Source: Autumnicola tepida
GTDB lineage: Bacteria; Bacteroidota; Bacteroidia; Flavobacteriales; Flavobacteriaceae
Length of the DNA stretch: 64,000 nt
Direction: 5' to 3'
Assembly (NCBI RefSeq): GCF_031846485.1
Contig: NZ_JAVRHQ010000004.1
Span: 124,001 to 188,000 of the forward strand
Position numbers and translations under genes: made by a program. Of this stretch, positions 7,793 through 15,278 are shown piece by piece. Numbering within the stretch: position 1 is the first letter of the stretch; every line of letters starts with the position of its first letter. Below the pieces are notes generated by a model. That model ran no database searches. It was not told the origin of the DNA and saw only the letters and a program-made list of their open reading frames with translations.

Positions 7793-8587
7793 ATGAACGG
7801 CTATGAATTTTCCAGGATATGGTTTGATTACAGCTTTCTCAATCCCGGTAAAGTAAAACCGGTACATACCGCCATTTACTTCTTTGCCATAGAACGCTGC
7901 AACCGATTGGGATGGAAGGATGAATTTGGTTTTCCTACCGACCTGGCCATGGAAGCCCTGGGCATTAAAAATTACAGGACCTACATCGGGGCGCTACAGG
8001 ACCTGGTGGATTGGGGATTTATCACGTGGATCCAAAAAAGCAGTAACCAGTACACTGCCAATGTCATTGCTTTGGTAAAAAATACTGAAGCACCACCCAA
8101 AGCATTGGACAAAGCACTGTCGCAGCAGGGTACAAAGCGCCTCCAAAGCATTGCGAGTATAAATAAACAATTAAACTATAAACCAATAAACCATAAAACC
8201 TTTTTTAAAAAGCCATTATTGAAAATCCACAGATCTGAAATTCCTGAAAATGAGCTGGGCTATTATGAATGGGCGGTAAAATTCCAGGAGCTGTTTCTGA
8301 AAAACTTAAAAAACAAAGGCGCGCCAACAAAAAAGACAGAGATGGCAAATTATGAGGATTTTGTAAACCCCATAAGGCTGATGAGGGAAAAAGATGGCGT
8401 TTCAGAAAGCCAGTTACAGCTTGCTTATGATTTGCTCGATGGGAACGATGAATTCTGGAAAGGGATTATTCTCGACACCAAAAAGCTTCGGCAGAAAGTA
8501 GGGCAACTGATCGCGCAGGGAAAACAACCTGGAAAAGCAGCACATATGGACCTCAGGGTCCGGCAAAAAATAAAAAGCTATGATTAG
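7793..8587 (+). CDS. DnaD/replication-initiation-like protein of the element
   Basis: 264 aa. The N-terminal third (FSRIWFDYSFLNPGKVKPVH, then FPTDLAMEALGIKNYRTYIGALQDLVDWGFI) is a winged-helix domain like those of phage and plasmid replication proteins. The middle is a low-complexity linker (about 100-145), and the C-terminal part is helical (DFVNPIRLMREKDG, FWKGIILDTKKLRQKVGQLI) as in DnaD-like primosome proteins. It overlaps the helicase-loader-like gene by 8 bp, the classic DnaD/DnaC-like pair that loads host helicase at an element origin. Exact family inferred. Confidence 0.65.
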   Translation: MNGYEFSRIWFDYSFLNPGKVKPVHTAIYFFAIERCNRLGWKDEFGFPTDLAMEALGIKNYRTYIGALQDLVDWGFITWIQKSSNQYTANVIALVKNTEAPPKALDKALSQQGTKRLQSIASINKQLNYKPINHKTFFKKPLLKIHRSEIPENELGYYEWAVKFQELFLKNLKNKGAPTKKTEMANYEDFVNPIRLMREKDGVSESQLQLAYDLLDGNDEFWKGIILDTKKLRQKVGQLIAQGKQPGKAAHMDLRVRQKIKSYD

Positions 8588-9245
8588 TTCATCCATTGAC
8601 GTTCGTTCCCCAAAAGTTGCCGCAGCAACAAAAATTCAGGTGAACAATCAATCTCTGATCAGTAAACAACTTTTTTGGAAACTGTTCAATCGTCTTGCAC
8701 CTGGCTTTAAGATCAAACCGGAAAATGAACAGATCATCTATAGCATTTTCCGCTATTTTTTACAGCTGCCGGATTTTAATGCCTACGGAATAATTAAAAA
8801 TAACCCCAGCCTGGATAAAGGATTATTAGTGTATGGAGATTACGGAGTGGGCAAATCCACTTTGTTTGATGCGGTCCATGAAGTAGGAAAGTTAATTGTA
8901 ATCCGTACTCAAAATACCCAACTCTGGTTTCCAAGGATATCCACGATCCATATGCTGACTAGGTACTATGAGACACAAAAGAATCCTACAAGCAATTTTA
9001 AACTGGAAAGCTACTACCATGGAAAATTGTACCTGGACGATCTTGGAAAAGAAGATAAAGCCTATAACCGGGAAGAGCTCATCGGGAAACTACTTTTTGA
9101 GAGACATCGGCGGAAACTAAAAACTTTTGTGACCACTAATGAAAATCCATCTGCTATAGCGGCCCGGTATGGAAATCATATTGGAGACCGGTTGCCGGAG
9201 ATGTTCAATATCATCAAGTGGGAAGGAAAAAGCTGGAGGGAATAA
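8580..9245 (+). CDS. DnaC/IstB-like P-loop ATPase (helicase loader)
   Basis: 221 aa. Walker A is GDYGVGKST (about residues 85-93), Walker B is KLYLDDLGKED (about 147-157), and sensor 1 is VTTNENPSAI, followed by a sensor-2-like Arg in GDRLPEMF. The layout matches DnaC/IstB-type AAA+ loaders. It starts inside the DnaD-like gene. With that partner it probably loads the replicative helicase onto the element during replication or after transfer. An IstB partner of an IS21 transposase is excluded because no IstA is near. Confidence 0.75.
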   Translation: MISSSIDVRSPKVAAATKIQVNNQSLISKQLFWKLFNRLAPGFKIKPENEQIIYSIFRYFLQLPDFNAYGIIKNNPSLDKGLLVYGDYGVGKSTLFDAVHEVGKLIVIRTQNTQLWFPRISTIHMLTRYYETQKNPTSNFKLESYYHGKLYLDDLGKEDKAYNREELIGKLLFERHRRKLKTFVTTNENPSAIAARYGNHIGDRLPEMFNIIKWEGKSWRE

Positions 9246-9506
9246 TTTATAAGCTTCAAGTTTTTAAAGAAACAAAAGTCCTCACCACATTTTCCACGAT
9301 TTCGCAAAAGCTACATCTTAGGAAAAAACGGTTCGTCTGAAAAGAGTGGATTTGGAAGTAAGCCAAAAGGACCAGGAGAAGTAAGATCAGCTCGATTAAA
9401 CGTTGGATTTGATAATGGAAACAAGTTGGCTGAAAAGAACCTTTTTGGCTTACCTCCGCAAAACTTTAATAGTTCCTGGATCAAAAGAAATCCGGTGCCA
9501 GCATAA
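9246..9506 (+). other. Open frame continuing in phase behind the helicase-loader stop
   Basis: After the TAA at 9243-9245 the same frame stays open for 86 codons to a TAA at 9504-9506, with no ATG. The translation has a protein-like Gly/Pro/Lys-rich stretch (GFGSKPKGPGEVRSARLNVG). It could be a readthrough tail, the relic of a longer C-terminus or a chance frame. I see no known domain. Nothing else is visible between 9507 and 9622. Confidence 0.25.
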
Positions 9507-9622
9507 CAGATTTTAAATCACTGAAAAATCAATTTTTTGATTCCATTCAAAGGATGATCAAAGTGGAATGAAGCACATCATTGCATTGGTAAATTCCACA
9601 AGGGAGATTTCCATATGGAGTA

Positions 9623-9663
9623 GTAAAGCAAGATGTGTCATTGTCATGACAATCTTGCTTTAC
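9623..9663. repeat. Candidate oriT: nested inverted repeats upstream of the mob genes
   Basis: Perfect 12-bp arms GTAAAGCAAGAT (9623-9634) and ATCTTGCTTTAC (9652-9663) enclose a second palindrome, TGTCATGACA (9642-9651). The structure ends 32 bp before the MobC-like gene, where oriT lies in MobC-relaxase systems. TGTCATGACA occurs again right after the mob genes (11359-11368). The nic site is not identified. Confidence 0.5.
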
Positions 9664-9695
9664 TCCCGGAGGTCGCAAAGATTTAAAAGAAAAAA

Positions 9696-9992
9696 ATGAA
9701 AAGGGAATACATCCAGATCCGCTGCTCGATTTACGAGAAGAAACTGCTCCAAAGAAGAGCGGCCAGGGCAGGAATTTCCCTTTCCAAATATCTTCGCTCC
9801 ACTGCTTTTGAACGGAATATTGTAGAACGCATTACTGCGGAGCAACTGGAATCTTACCAGATGCTGGTACAATACAAGAACAACTTTGCCCGCATCAGTA
9901 ATATGTTTAAAAAAAGGGATCCCAAGTTAGCTGCAGCTGTGGGCCAGCTTGCGCAAGAGATCAGGACGCATCTAAAAAACTTTAAAAAATGA
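9696..9992 (+). CDS. mobC: MobC-like relaxosome accessory protein
   Basis: 98 aa, basic. The opening KREYIQIRCSIYEKKLLQRRAARAGISLSKYLR is the ribbon-helix-helix region of the MobC/MbeC family, followed by two helices (ERITAEQLESYQMLVQYKNN, and LAAAVGQLAQEIRTHLKNF). MobC proteins bind oriT and help the relaxase open the strands. It overlaps the relaxase gene by 4 bp (ATGA), so both are translated together. The candidate oriT lies just upstream. Symbol by family role. Confidence 0.8.
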   Translation: MKREYIQIRCSIYEKKLLQRRAARAGISLSKYLRSTAFERNIVERITAEQLESYQMLVQYKNNFARISNMFKKRDPKLAAAVGQLAQEIRTHLKNFKK

Positions 9993-10861
9993 TCGGGAAA
10001 GGACATGCCATCTCCAGTACAAAGGCATCTATCTCCTATGGCTGGAACCAGGAAAAGGAAGCGGAAGTGGTGCTGAAAGAATATCTGGCGGGAGATACTC
10101 CCACGGAGATCACAGAAGAGTTCCAGATCATCCAGTCCCAAAATGCTCGATGCATCAATAACACCCTTAGTTTTGTGGTTAGTCCTACCATTGAAGATGG
10201 TAAAAGCTTAAGCCCGGAAGAACTGGGAGAACTCGCTAAAAAGTTTTTAAAGGAGATGCACCTGCAAAACCATCAGGCTATTGGCTTTGTGCATAGGGAT
10301 AAGGCACATACCCACGTGCATATCTATGCCAATAGGATCAGCCTTAGCGGAGAAGTCTATAAAGACAATTTTATAGGGAAAAGAAGCCAGCTGGCTGCAG
10401 ATCATGTCGCTAAAGAATTAGGCCTTACCAGGGTCCGGGAAGTACAGTATGAAAAACTGCAGGAGTTAAAAGAAATTCGACAGGAAATCAAAACGATACA
10501 TGACCGCGTTCTTCAAACAAGGCCAAAGTCCCTGGATGAGTATATAAGCAAAATGAAAGCTCATAAAGTGGAAGTGATTCCTACAATCAATAAGTCTAAT
10601 CAACTGCAGGGCTTTCGTGTAGCATATAAAGGGACCAACCTTAAAGCCAGTGAAGTTGACCGATCAATGAGTGGGAATAGGTTAATTCCCCAGATCTCAC
10701 AAAACAGAAGTTTTACAAGACTGAAGGAAGTCCCGAAAAATGTCTTTGTTTTAAATAAGGCTGTGCAGCTAAGCAATAACCTGGCGACCAAAATAGCCAA
10801 AGAACTTGTAACAGGAGCTATAAAAATAATAAGGGATACCGGAATAGGTATGGGATATTAA
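9989..10861 (+). CDS. MOBP-type relaxase
   Basis: 290 aa, short for a relaxase, so little more than the nuclease domain. Motif I area holds a likely catalytic Tyr (TKASISYGW, near residue 17). Motif III is the histidine cluster HRDKAHTHVHIYANRI at about 103-118, which binds the metal. C-terminal part (about 150-290) is helical and basic. It would nick oriT and lead the strand into a recipient cell through a transfer pore supplied by another element. It is followed 11 bp later by a membrane coiled-coil protein. Bacteroidetes mobilisable elements often have this mobC-relaxase pair. Confidence 0.88.
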   Translation: MIGKGHAISSTKASISYGWNQEKEAEVVLKEYLAGDTPTEITEEFQIIQSQNARCINNTLSFVVSPTIEDGKSLSPEELGELAKKFLKEMHLQNHQAIGFVHRDKAHTHVHIYANRISLSGEVYKDNFIGKRSQLAADHVAKELGLTRVREVQYEKLQELKEIRQEIKTIHDRVLQTRPKSLDEYISKMKAHKVEVIPTINKSNQLQGFRVAYKGTNLKASEVDRSMSGNRLIPQISQNRSFTRLKEVPKNVFVLNKAVQLSNNLATKIAKELVTGAIKIIRDTGIGMGY

Positions 10862-10872
10862 AATTTTGAGCG

Positions 10873-11331
10873 ATGAAAAAACTAGATGAGATCATGGAAC
10901 TGATGGCCGATGAGATGGCGGATTTTAAAATCGCTATTCTTAAGCTTCAATTGCTTTCCAGGCAACTATCGGAGCTGAGCATTCCCATCAGCACCGAAGC
11001 ACTGGAAAAGAACCTGAACGTATTCCTGCAAAAGCAGGAAGCGCAAAGCCAGGGAAGGGATGAAATTTTAAGGGGGATTGATAAAAAACTAAAGCATGCC
11101 AGGCTTATACCCAATTATTTGCTTATCCTTTTGGGAGTACTTGGAATACTTAGCTTAGGACTGATAGGATACTTTAGTTATTCCGCCAATGCACAACAGG
11201 AAGAAAATTTTGAAGTGTACCGGACGGTTATGGAATCACAGAATAGATCGTACCAGGATTATTTTGTAGCATATCCGGAAATTCAGGAGGCATACTGCGA
11301 GTGGCTACAGGATGGATACTCGGATTTGTAA
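10873..11331 (+). CDS. Coiled-coil single-pass membrane protein of the mob operon
   Basis: 152 aa. Residues 1-75 are amphipathic helix (MKKLDEIMELMADEMADFK, then LSELSIPISTEALEKNL), one membrane helix spans about 79-99 (LLILLGVLGILSLGLIGYFS), and an acidic tail of about 50 residues follows. It is 11 bp behind the relaxase, last of the mob cassette. Proteins of this build in mob operons may dock the relaxosome to the membrane or coupling protein. That role is inferred from layout only; I do not recognise the family. Confidence 0.6.
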   Translation: MKKLDEIMELMADEMADFKIAILKLQLLSRQLSELSIPISTEALEKNLNVFLQKQEAQSQGRDEILRGIDKKLKHARLIPNYLLILLGVLGILSLGLIGYFSYSANAQQEENFEVYRTVMESQNRSYQDYFVAYPEIQEAYCEWLQDGYSDL

Positions 11332-11356
11332 TAGTGGATAGAGGATGGATACCAGG

Positions 11357-11370
11357 TTTGTCATGACAAA
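11357..11370. repeat. Perfect 14-bp palindrome after the mob genes
   Basis: TTTGTCATGACAAA. Its inner 10 bp equals the palindrome inside the candidate oriT at 9642-9651, so the mob cassette has the same motif at both ends. Possibly a binding site of the MobC-like protein. Confidence 0.45.
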
Positions 11371-11394
11371 TGGCCTTGTTGCAAAAATTAGTAA

Positions 11395-11554
11395 ATTTGC
11401 GGCAAATGCCCTGGAAACCCCAGTAAAACCATTAGAATTTGCGGCAAAACTTTCAAAAAAAATTTCAACTTTTTAAAAAATAAAAGATTTTATTTCAAAG
11501 ATTTACTGGAAATGCGCTGCGAAGCCTTGAAAACAAGCAAATATTTCCAGTAAA
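11395..11554. repeat. Palindrome-rich noncoding stretch (origin-like)
   Basis: Two copies of ATTTGCGGCAAA (11395-11406 and 11437-11448; each self-complementary as TTTGC/GCAAA), then a long A/T tract (11455-11500) and a perfect 12-bp inverted repeat TTTACTGGAAAT / ATTTCCAGTAAA (11502-11513 and 11543-11554; 29-nt loop). Repeats plus an AT-rich tract resemble a replication origin, but this could equally be a structured RNA. Confidence 0.35.
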
Positions 11555-11615
11555 CTTCAAATATAATGGAAGTAGGTCGCGCCCTATGATCTTTCCAACT
11601 ATTTTAATAGAATTG

Positions 11616-11676
11616 AATATTTTTCCCTCAATACACCCCATGATTCTGCGAGGGGCGATATTGAGGAAAAAATATT
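11616..11676. repeat. Strong hairpin beside the IS110 remnant
   Basis: 18-bp arms, 17 paired (AATATTTTTCCCTCAATA with 11659-11676), and a loop that can itself pair CCCC with GGGG. It abuts the 3' end of the IS110 transposase remnant. It could be a terminator or part of the element's end. Confidence 0.4.
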
Positions 11677-11677
11677 T

Positions 11678-12119
11678 TTATGATGCATGCCTCGACAGCT
11701 TTACATATAGGCTATCTCTTTGTATGACGGCAAATGCCCGTGAAACCAATTTTTTTCTAATTATGTTAATAGTACTCCTTTTGCTCTTACCTTCTGATGC
11801 ACGACGTTGATAATATTCACTTACTTCCTTGTTGTGCTGGATGGAGGATTTGACACACATGTCAAGAAGGTTTTTCATTCTTTTGTAGGTCAGAGGGCTA
11901 AGCGGAGTTTTCCTTAGGAGATTGGTGCCGGATCGGTCGGGGAATAGGGAAATGCTGTAATAGATAGCAAATTGTCTGGCTTTTTGGAGTTTTGTTATAC
12001 TTAAGGAATGTTTGATCTCCAGGTCCGGGAATAATGGCAGAGGAAATTCCTTTTTTGGAAAGGTGCCTGGCCAACCGTTCTGAATAAAGACCAGTGTGTT
12101 CAAAGGCAAAAAAATACAA
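11678..12119 (-). pseudogene. IS110-family transposase remnant
   Basis: Two minus-strand frames each carry one part of an IS110/IS1111 transposase. The frame ending at 11898 has the DEDD-domain element FEHTGLYSERLARHLSKKGI. The frame ending at 11678 has the follow-on PDLEIKHSLSITKLQKARQF and, after a large deletion, the C-terminal domain (SEYYQRRASEGKSKRS, then IIRKKLVSRAFAVIQRDSLYV). A frameshift near 12060, the missing N-terminus and the lost middle make it inactive; an intact enzyme has about 320-400 residues. Orthologous insertion ends are not visible. It marks the decayed junction between the mobilisation genes and EPS cargo. Confidence 0.75.
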
Positions 12120-12522
12120 TCCCTTAGATGGGAACTGGATTTATATACTCATTTGATTATTTATTCAAAACCTTCAACAGAATTTTCAAAGGTTGCCAAT
12201 TGTTGATTGCTTTGGATGCAGACATGCAAAGTAATTTTACTGATATAAATGCTTTATGTGCAAGTTTATTTTTCCTTTGAAGATTGTTTAAGCGGGATAG
12301 CGGTTTATTTATTTTCGGGTCCAACTGTCCCAGAGCTGGTTCCCCAACAGGTTCAGAGGTGGTCCACAAGTAATCCTATGCTTATCCGTTTTTTGGACTA
12401 GCTATAAAATGGATTTATGGCCAAACACAAAAAATCCGCTACCCTGCCATTAAGGAATTTTCCGGCGCTTTAACCCAAATTGGATACTCTGATTTTTGCC
12501 ATTCCTTTAATTTGAATACCTC
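12120..12522. other. Decayed gap between IS110 remnant and MNT gene
   Basis: 403 bp with no supported gene. The 70-codon minus frame at 12157-12369 has no domain and poor composition. I see no RNA gene or clear repeat. Confidence 0.4.
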
Positions 12523-12858
12523 TCAATTATTTACTACTGTTTCCTTTAAATAGAATTGCTTCCCCACTCTATCAGTATGCTCCACCAAATATGGATTAGA
12601 AAGTTTTTGATATAATGATAAGTCAATCCTATAAGGTAGCAAAAGAGCATCAAGTTTTCTCTCAACCTCAATCAATTCATCAAAATTCAGGTCAGCTTTT
12701 AAGGTAATATCGATGTCAGATCCTTCACGATAAGTTCCCAAAGCTCTGGAGCCATATATAATCGCCTCTTTAATTCCCGGAAAAGATTTGAAGACTTTTC
12801 TTAGTTTAAGAAGTACATGATCTTTTAACCTAAATTCCGTAATATTGTTATGATTCAG
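12523..12858 (-). CDS. MNT-type minimal nucleotidyltransferase (HEPN partner, antitoxin-like)
   Basis: Up to 111 aa. The frame reads IIYGSRALGTYREGSDIDIT, which contains the GSx10DxD nucleotidyltransferase signature in full, and continues to the TGA at 12523-12525. Relatives are of about 100 residues (HI0073 type), so a start at the first ATG inside the motif (12741) would cut off half of the active site. No ATG exists upstream; CTG at 12856-12858 or ATT at 12841-12843, next to the end of the HEPN gene, are the options. In HEPN/MNT toxin-antitoxin pairs this enzyme modifies and silences the HEPN RNase. Its partner here is broken, so it may be an orphan. Confidence 0.65.
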   Translation of the reverse strand: MNHNNITEFRLKDHVLLKLRKVFKSFPGIKEAIIYGSRALGTYREGSDIDITLKADLNFDELIEVERKLDALLLPYRIDLSLYQKLSNPYLVEHTDRVGKQFYLKETVVNN

Positions 12859-13273
12859 TACCCTTCCGAATACTCTTCATTTTTTCTTCAAAGTGATTAA
12901 ATAGAGCTACATATTTTTTTGAAACAGAGTCTACTATTTCTATCGCAGTTTCTTCATCATACGTATAAGGAAATCTATTGCGACTAATAATCATGTCCAT
13001 CCAGGCTTCTCCGTCTTTTATTAATTCAGATTTAAATGCCTCACGGGTAGCATCCCTGCTCCCCCGTATTTCAGGGTTGCCCTGGTAAGTAAAGTAATCT
13101 TTTATTACCTTCCAGGCGAGTTCGTGTGTAAATTAAAAAGACTGAATAAGGCCTTGCCTTTCAAGTTCCGAGAGATCCCGTTCTTTGCTTAAAGCTGCTG
13201 CCTTGTTCAATTGAATTAAAGCTTTTTCATAATTCATAAGGCGCTGATGCCATCTGATATCTTCTCCGGCCAT
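12848..13273 (-). pseudogene. HEPN (HI0074-type) toxin gene with nonsense codon
   Basis: Minus frame from ATG 13273 to TAA 12848 encodes 141 residues of the HI0074/nucleotidyltransferase-substrate-binding family, broken by a TAA at codon 47 (13133-13135). Flanking residues IQSF*FTHELAWKVIKDYF show that one Glu codon (usual FEFTHELAWK) became a stop. The RNase motif is also altered: RNRFPYTY replaces the usual Rx4H form RNxxSHTY, so the catalytic His is Tyr. It overlaps the MNT gene in the usual toxin-first order. Inactive by two changes. Confidence 0.75.
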
Positions 13274-13670
13274 ACTGGAAGGTTTCTTTTACAAATGTAA
13301 TTATTATGAATACATCTCAGAAGCACTATTGCAATAAGAAGCAATTAATTATGATCTTAATTTGTGATCAACTTTAGGGATATTAAATTCAGTAAACTCT
13401 TTGAATGTAAAGTATAAGCCAATGAGTTCAATTGACAAAGTTCATTTAACTATTATAACATTTCGTAGGAATGAAGTTTAAATGCACCTGAAGGTTCTTT
13501 ACATTGAACAATCAGTTCCGGGCAAAAACCTCTGCCCATATTAGATAACCCACAGATGTTTCAAAATTTATTTTGGAAGACTTGTATTTTATGGTTTCAT
13601 TTGTAATGATATTTCTCTACCCTGCTGCGGGAAATTAAAATTTTAGGTTTTAATAATCAAAAAGCGCAGT
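13274..13670. other. Leader region of the first EPS locus
   Basis: 397 bp without a gene. It should hold the promoter of the long EPS operon, but I cannot fix a good TTTG/TAnnTTTG pair. No inverted repeat of the invertible-promoter kind seen in Bacteroides capsule loci is evident. Confidence 0.4.
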
Positions 13671-14144
13671 ATGTCCTGGTATGTAATTCGAACTAAACCT
13701 CAGCATGAGATTAAAACTGCCAATTGCTTGGAACGATTGGGAGTGGAGGTATATTGCCCGGTGATAAAAGAAGTACGTCAATGGAGTGACCGGAAAAAGA
13801 AGGTCACAGTGCCACTGTTTACATCCTATTTATTCGTAAATCTTTCCGAAAAAGAACACAATGTGGTCTTCCAGGCTCCTGGCGTACTGAATTATTTGTA
13901 CTGGCTTAAAAAACCGGCCATTGCAAAAAATGAGGAGATAGAGGCTATTAAAGTTTGGATAAATAATGATAAACTCGGGGACTTTCAAGTAACGCATCTG
14001 AAACCAGGGGACGAACTAAAGATAAAAACAGGCAATTTTGCCAATAAAAAGGCGGTCATTCAGGAAGTTGGTGGTAAAAAGCTAAAATTAATCCTGAAGG
14101 ATCTGGGATGGACGCTTACTGCCCATATTGACGAAGTATTGTAA
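13671..14144 (+). CDS. NusG-like antiterminator heading the first EPS locus (UpxY type)
   Basis: 157 aa. NusG N-terminal domain at about 1-100 (MSWYVIRTKPQHEIKTANCL, VEVYCPVIKE, FTSYLFVNL, VFQAPGVLNYLYWLKKPA) and a C-terminal KOW-like domain at about 108-155 (LKPGDELKIKTGNFANKKAV). Specialised NusG paralogs of the UpxY group in Bacteroides bind RNA polymerase in the leader and prevent early termination of their own capsule operon. It is the first gene of the cargo and is clearly paralogous to the protein at 39927, which heads the second locus. Regulation by antitermination is inferred from the family. Confidence 0.85.
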   Translation: MSWYVIRTKPQHEIKTANCLERLGVEVYCPVIKEVRQWSDRKKKVTVPLFTSYLFVNLSEKEHNVVFQAPGVLNYLYWLKKPAIAKNEEIEAIKVWINNDKLGDFQVTHLKPGDELKIKTGNFANKKAVIQEVGGKKLKLILKDLGWTLTAHIDEVL

Positions 14145-15072
14145 ATTATCGATTATCAAAGTATGGATACTTTTTCAGCCAACACAGCTTTCTTGGTTTC
14201 TTTTTATAATTTTTACATTATAAGCGTTTTCTTGTTCATCCTTTCTGCAGACTTGAGTGGTGCATTTGTATAAATGGGTTCGGAAAATTTTGTTCGACCT
14301 GAGTATTTTTATAGTTACAGTGAAGGAGAATTTGTATTTCCTGTACTGCACTCTGTATATCAGTTAAATATTCCGCTCTTACCTTTGATTCCAAAGAAGC
14401 CACGAATAGATAATAATCTCATGAATCAGGCTTAATTTGATGATGGCACCCGTAACCAGTTAATGCTTAATTTGGCTATAGGACTTTTGATACCGCTAAA
14501 TTACCCCAGGAGAAGAGTGACAGGGCATGTTTTTCTAACTAAAAATTTCTTCTAAAGTGGAATTTTAATTGTGGATCTGGTACTATTATTTTGAATAGTT
14601 TGTTCGTTCTGGGCCTCTGGTTAAAAAAAGCTAAGCAACTCAAATATCAGAATTTCCACTAGACCAAATCTTAAAGCATTCTTAAAATTGTGGCTTCAGA
14701 TTTTCAATTTATCAATTAATCCTACACATTAATCTCAATATTGTTAATGAAGGAAATCCTTAGGGTTTCCCACAAGTAGCACTTCTTTTTTCTATAGCTG
14801 CTGTTGATCAAATATATTTCATTTTTAACACTTTTTGCTTGTGTTAATTAAATGTGAAATAATATATTTGCACCTTCTTAGCTGGAGCTGCTCTTTATCC
14901 GGTTTTTATAGCTTTTTATCGTCTTGCTCACTGAAAGATGGGACACAGGGCGGCGAAGCCGTAATAAATTCCTTATCAAGTTTCAAATTGTTAGGATTTT
15001 ATCTTAGTAAATCAACAAAATCATTCCTATCTGTAAAAGGCCCTATTAAAAATTACAGATTAAATATGAAAA
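14145..15072. other. Long gap behind the NusG-like gene
   Basis: About 930 bp with many stops in all frames and no recognisable gene. The plus frame at 14835-15116 has no domain and only overlaps the manC relic. The gap probably is decayed DNA left when upstream cargo (at least manC) was lost. Confidence 0.45.
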
Positions 15073-15159
15073 ATGTCCCCAATAATTCACGTACTTCTCA
15101 CAGGAGGAGTTGGTAGCAGGCTTTGGCCGCTATCCAGGCAATCACGGCCTAAGAGGTAA
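15073..15159 (+). pseudogene. 5' remnant of manC (mannose-1-phosphate guanylyltransferase)
   Basis: ATG at 15073 opens a 28-codon frame, MSPIIHVLLTGGVGSRLWPL then SRQSRPKR and TAA. This equals the N-terminus of the intact ManC at 45425 (MSSVIHVLLTGGVGSRLWPL, SRHSRPKQ) with 25 of 28 residues, including the nucleotide-binding signature GGxGxRLWPLSR. The other 300 residues are gone. It shows that the first locus once carried a GDP-mannose gene or recombined with a copy of one. Confidence 0.8.
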
Positions 15160-15278
15160 TCAGGATTTTTAATTTTTTATATAACCGAAATATTTCGGGG
15201 CGCTTAATTTATGCGCTGTCCGAAAATTAATAACAACAACAGGCATAGCCTGGTATCAATATCAGAAACGTTTTAAAA

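Noticed and set aside
8580..9245. IstB of an IS21-type transposon
   Set aside because: No IstA nearby and it is coupled to a DnaD-like gene, so a replication role fits better.
12157..12369. 70-codon minus frame as the N-terminal part of the IS110 transposase
   Set aside because: Does not contain the DEDD-domain start and no frame links it to the remnant.
13274..13670. Invertible promoter before the first EPS locus, as in Bacteroides capsule loci
   Set aside because: No paired inverted repeats around a promoter were found, and no invertase gene is in the window.
14835..15116. 93-codon plus frame
   Set aside because: No domain and low-complexity Ser/Leu; the real signal at its end is the manC relic in another frame.
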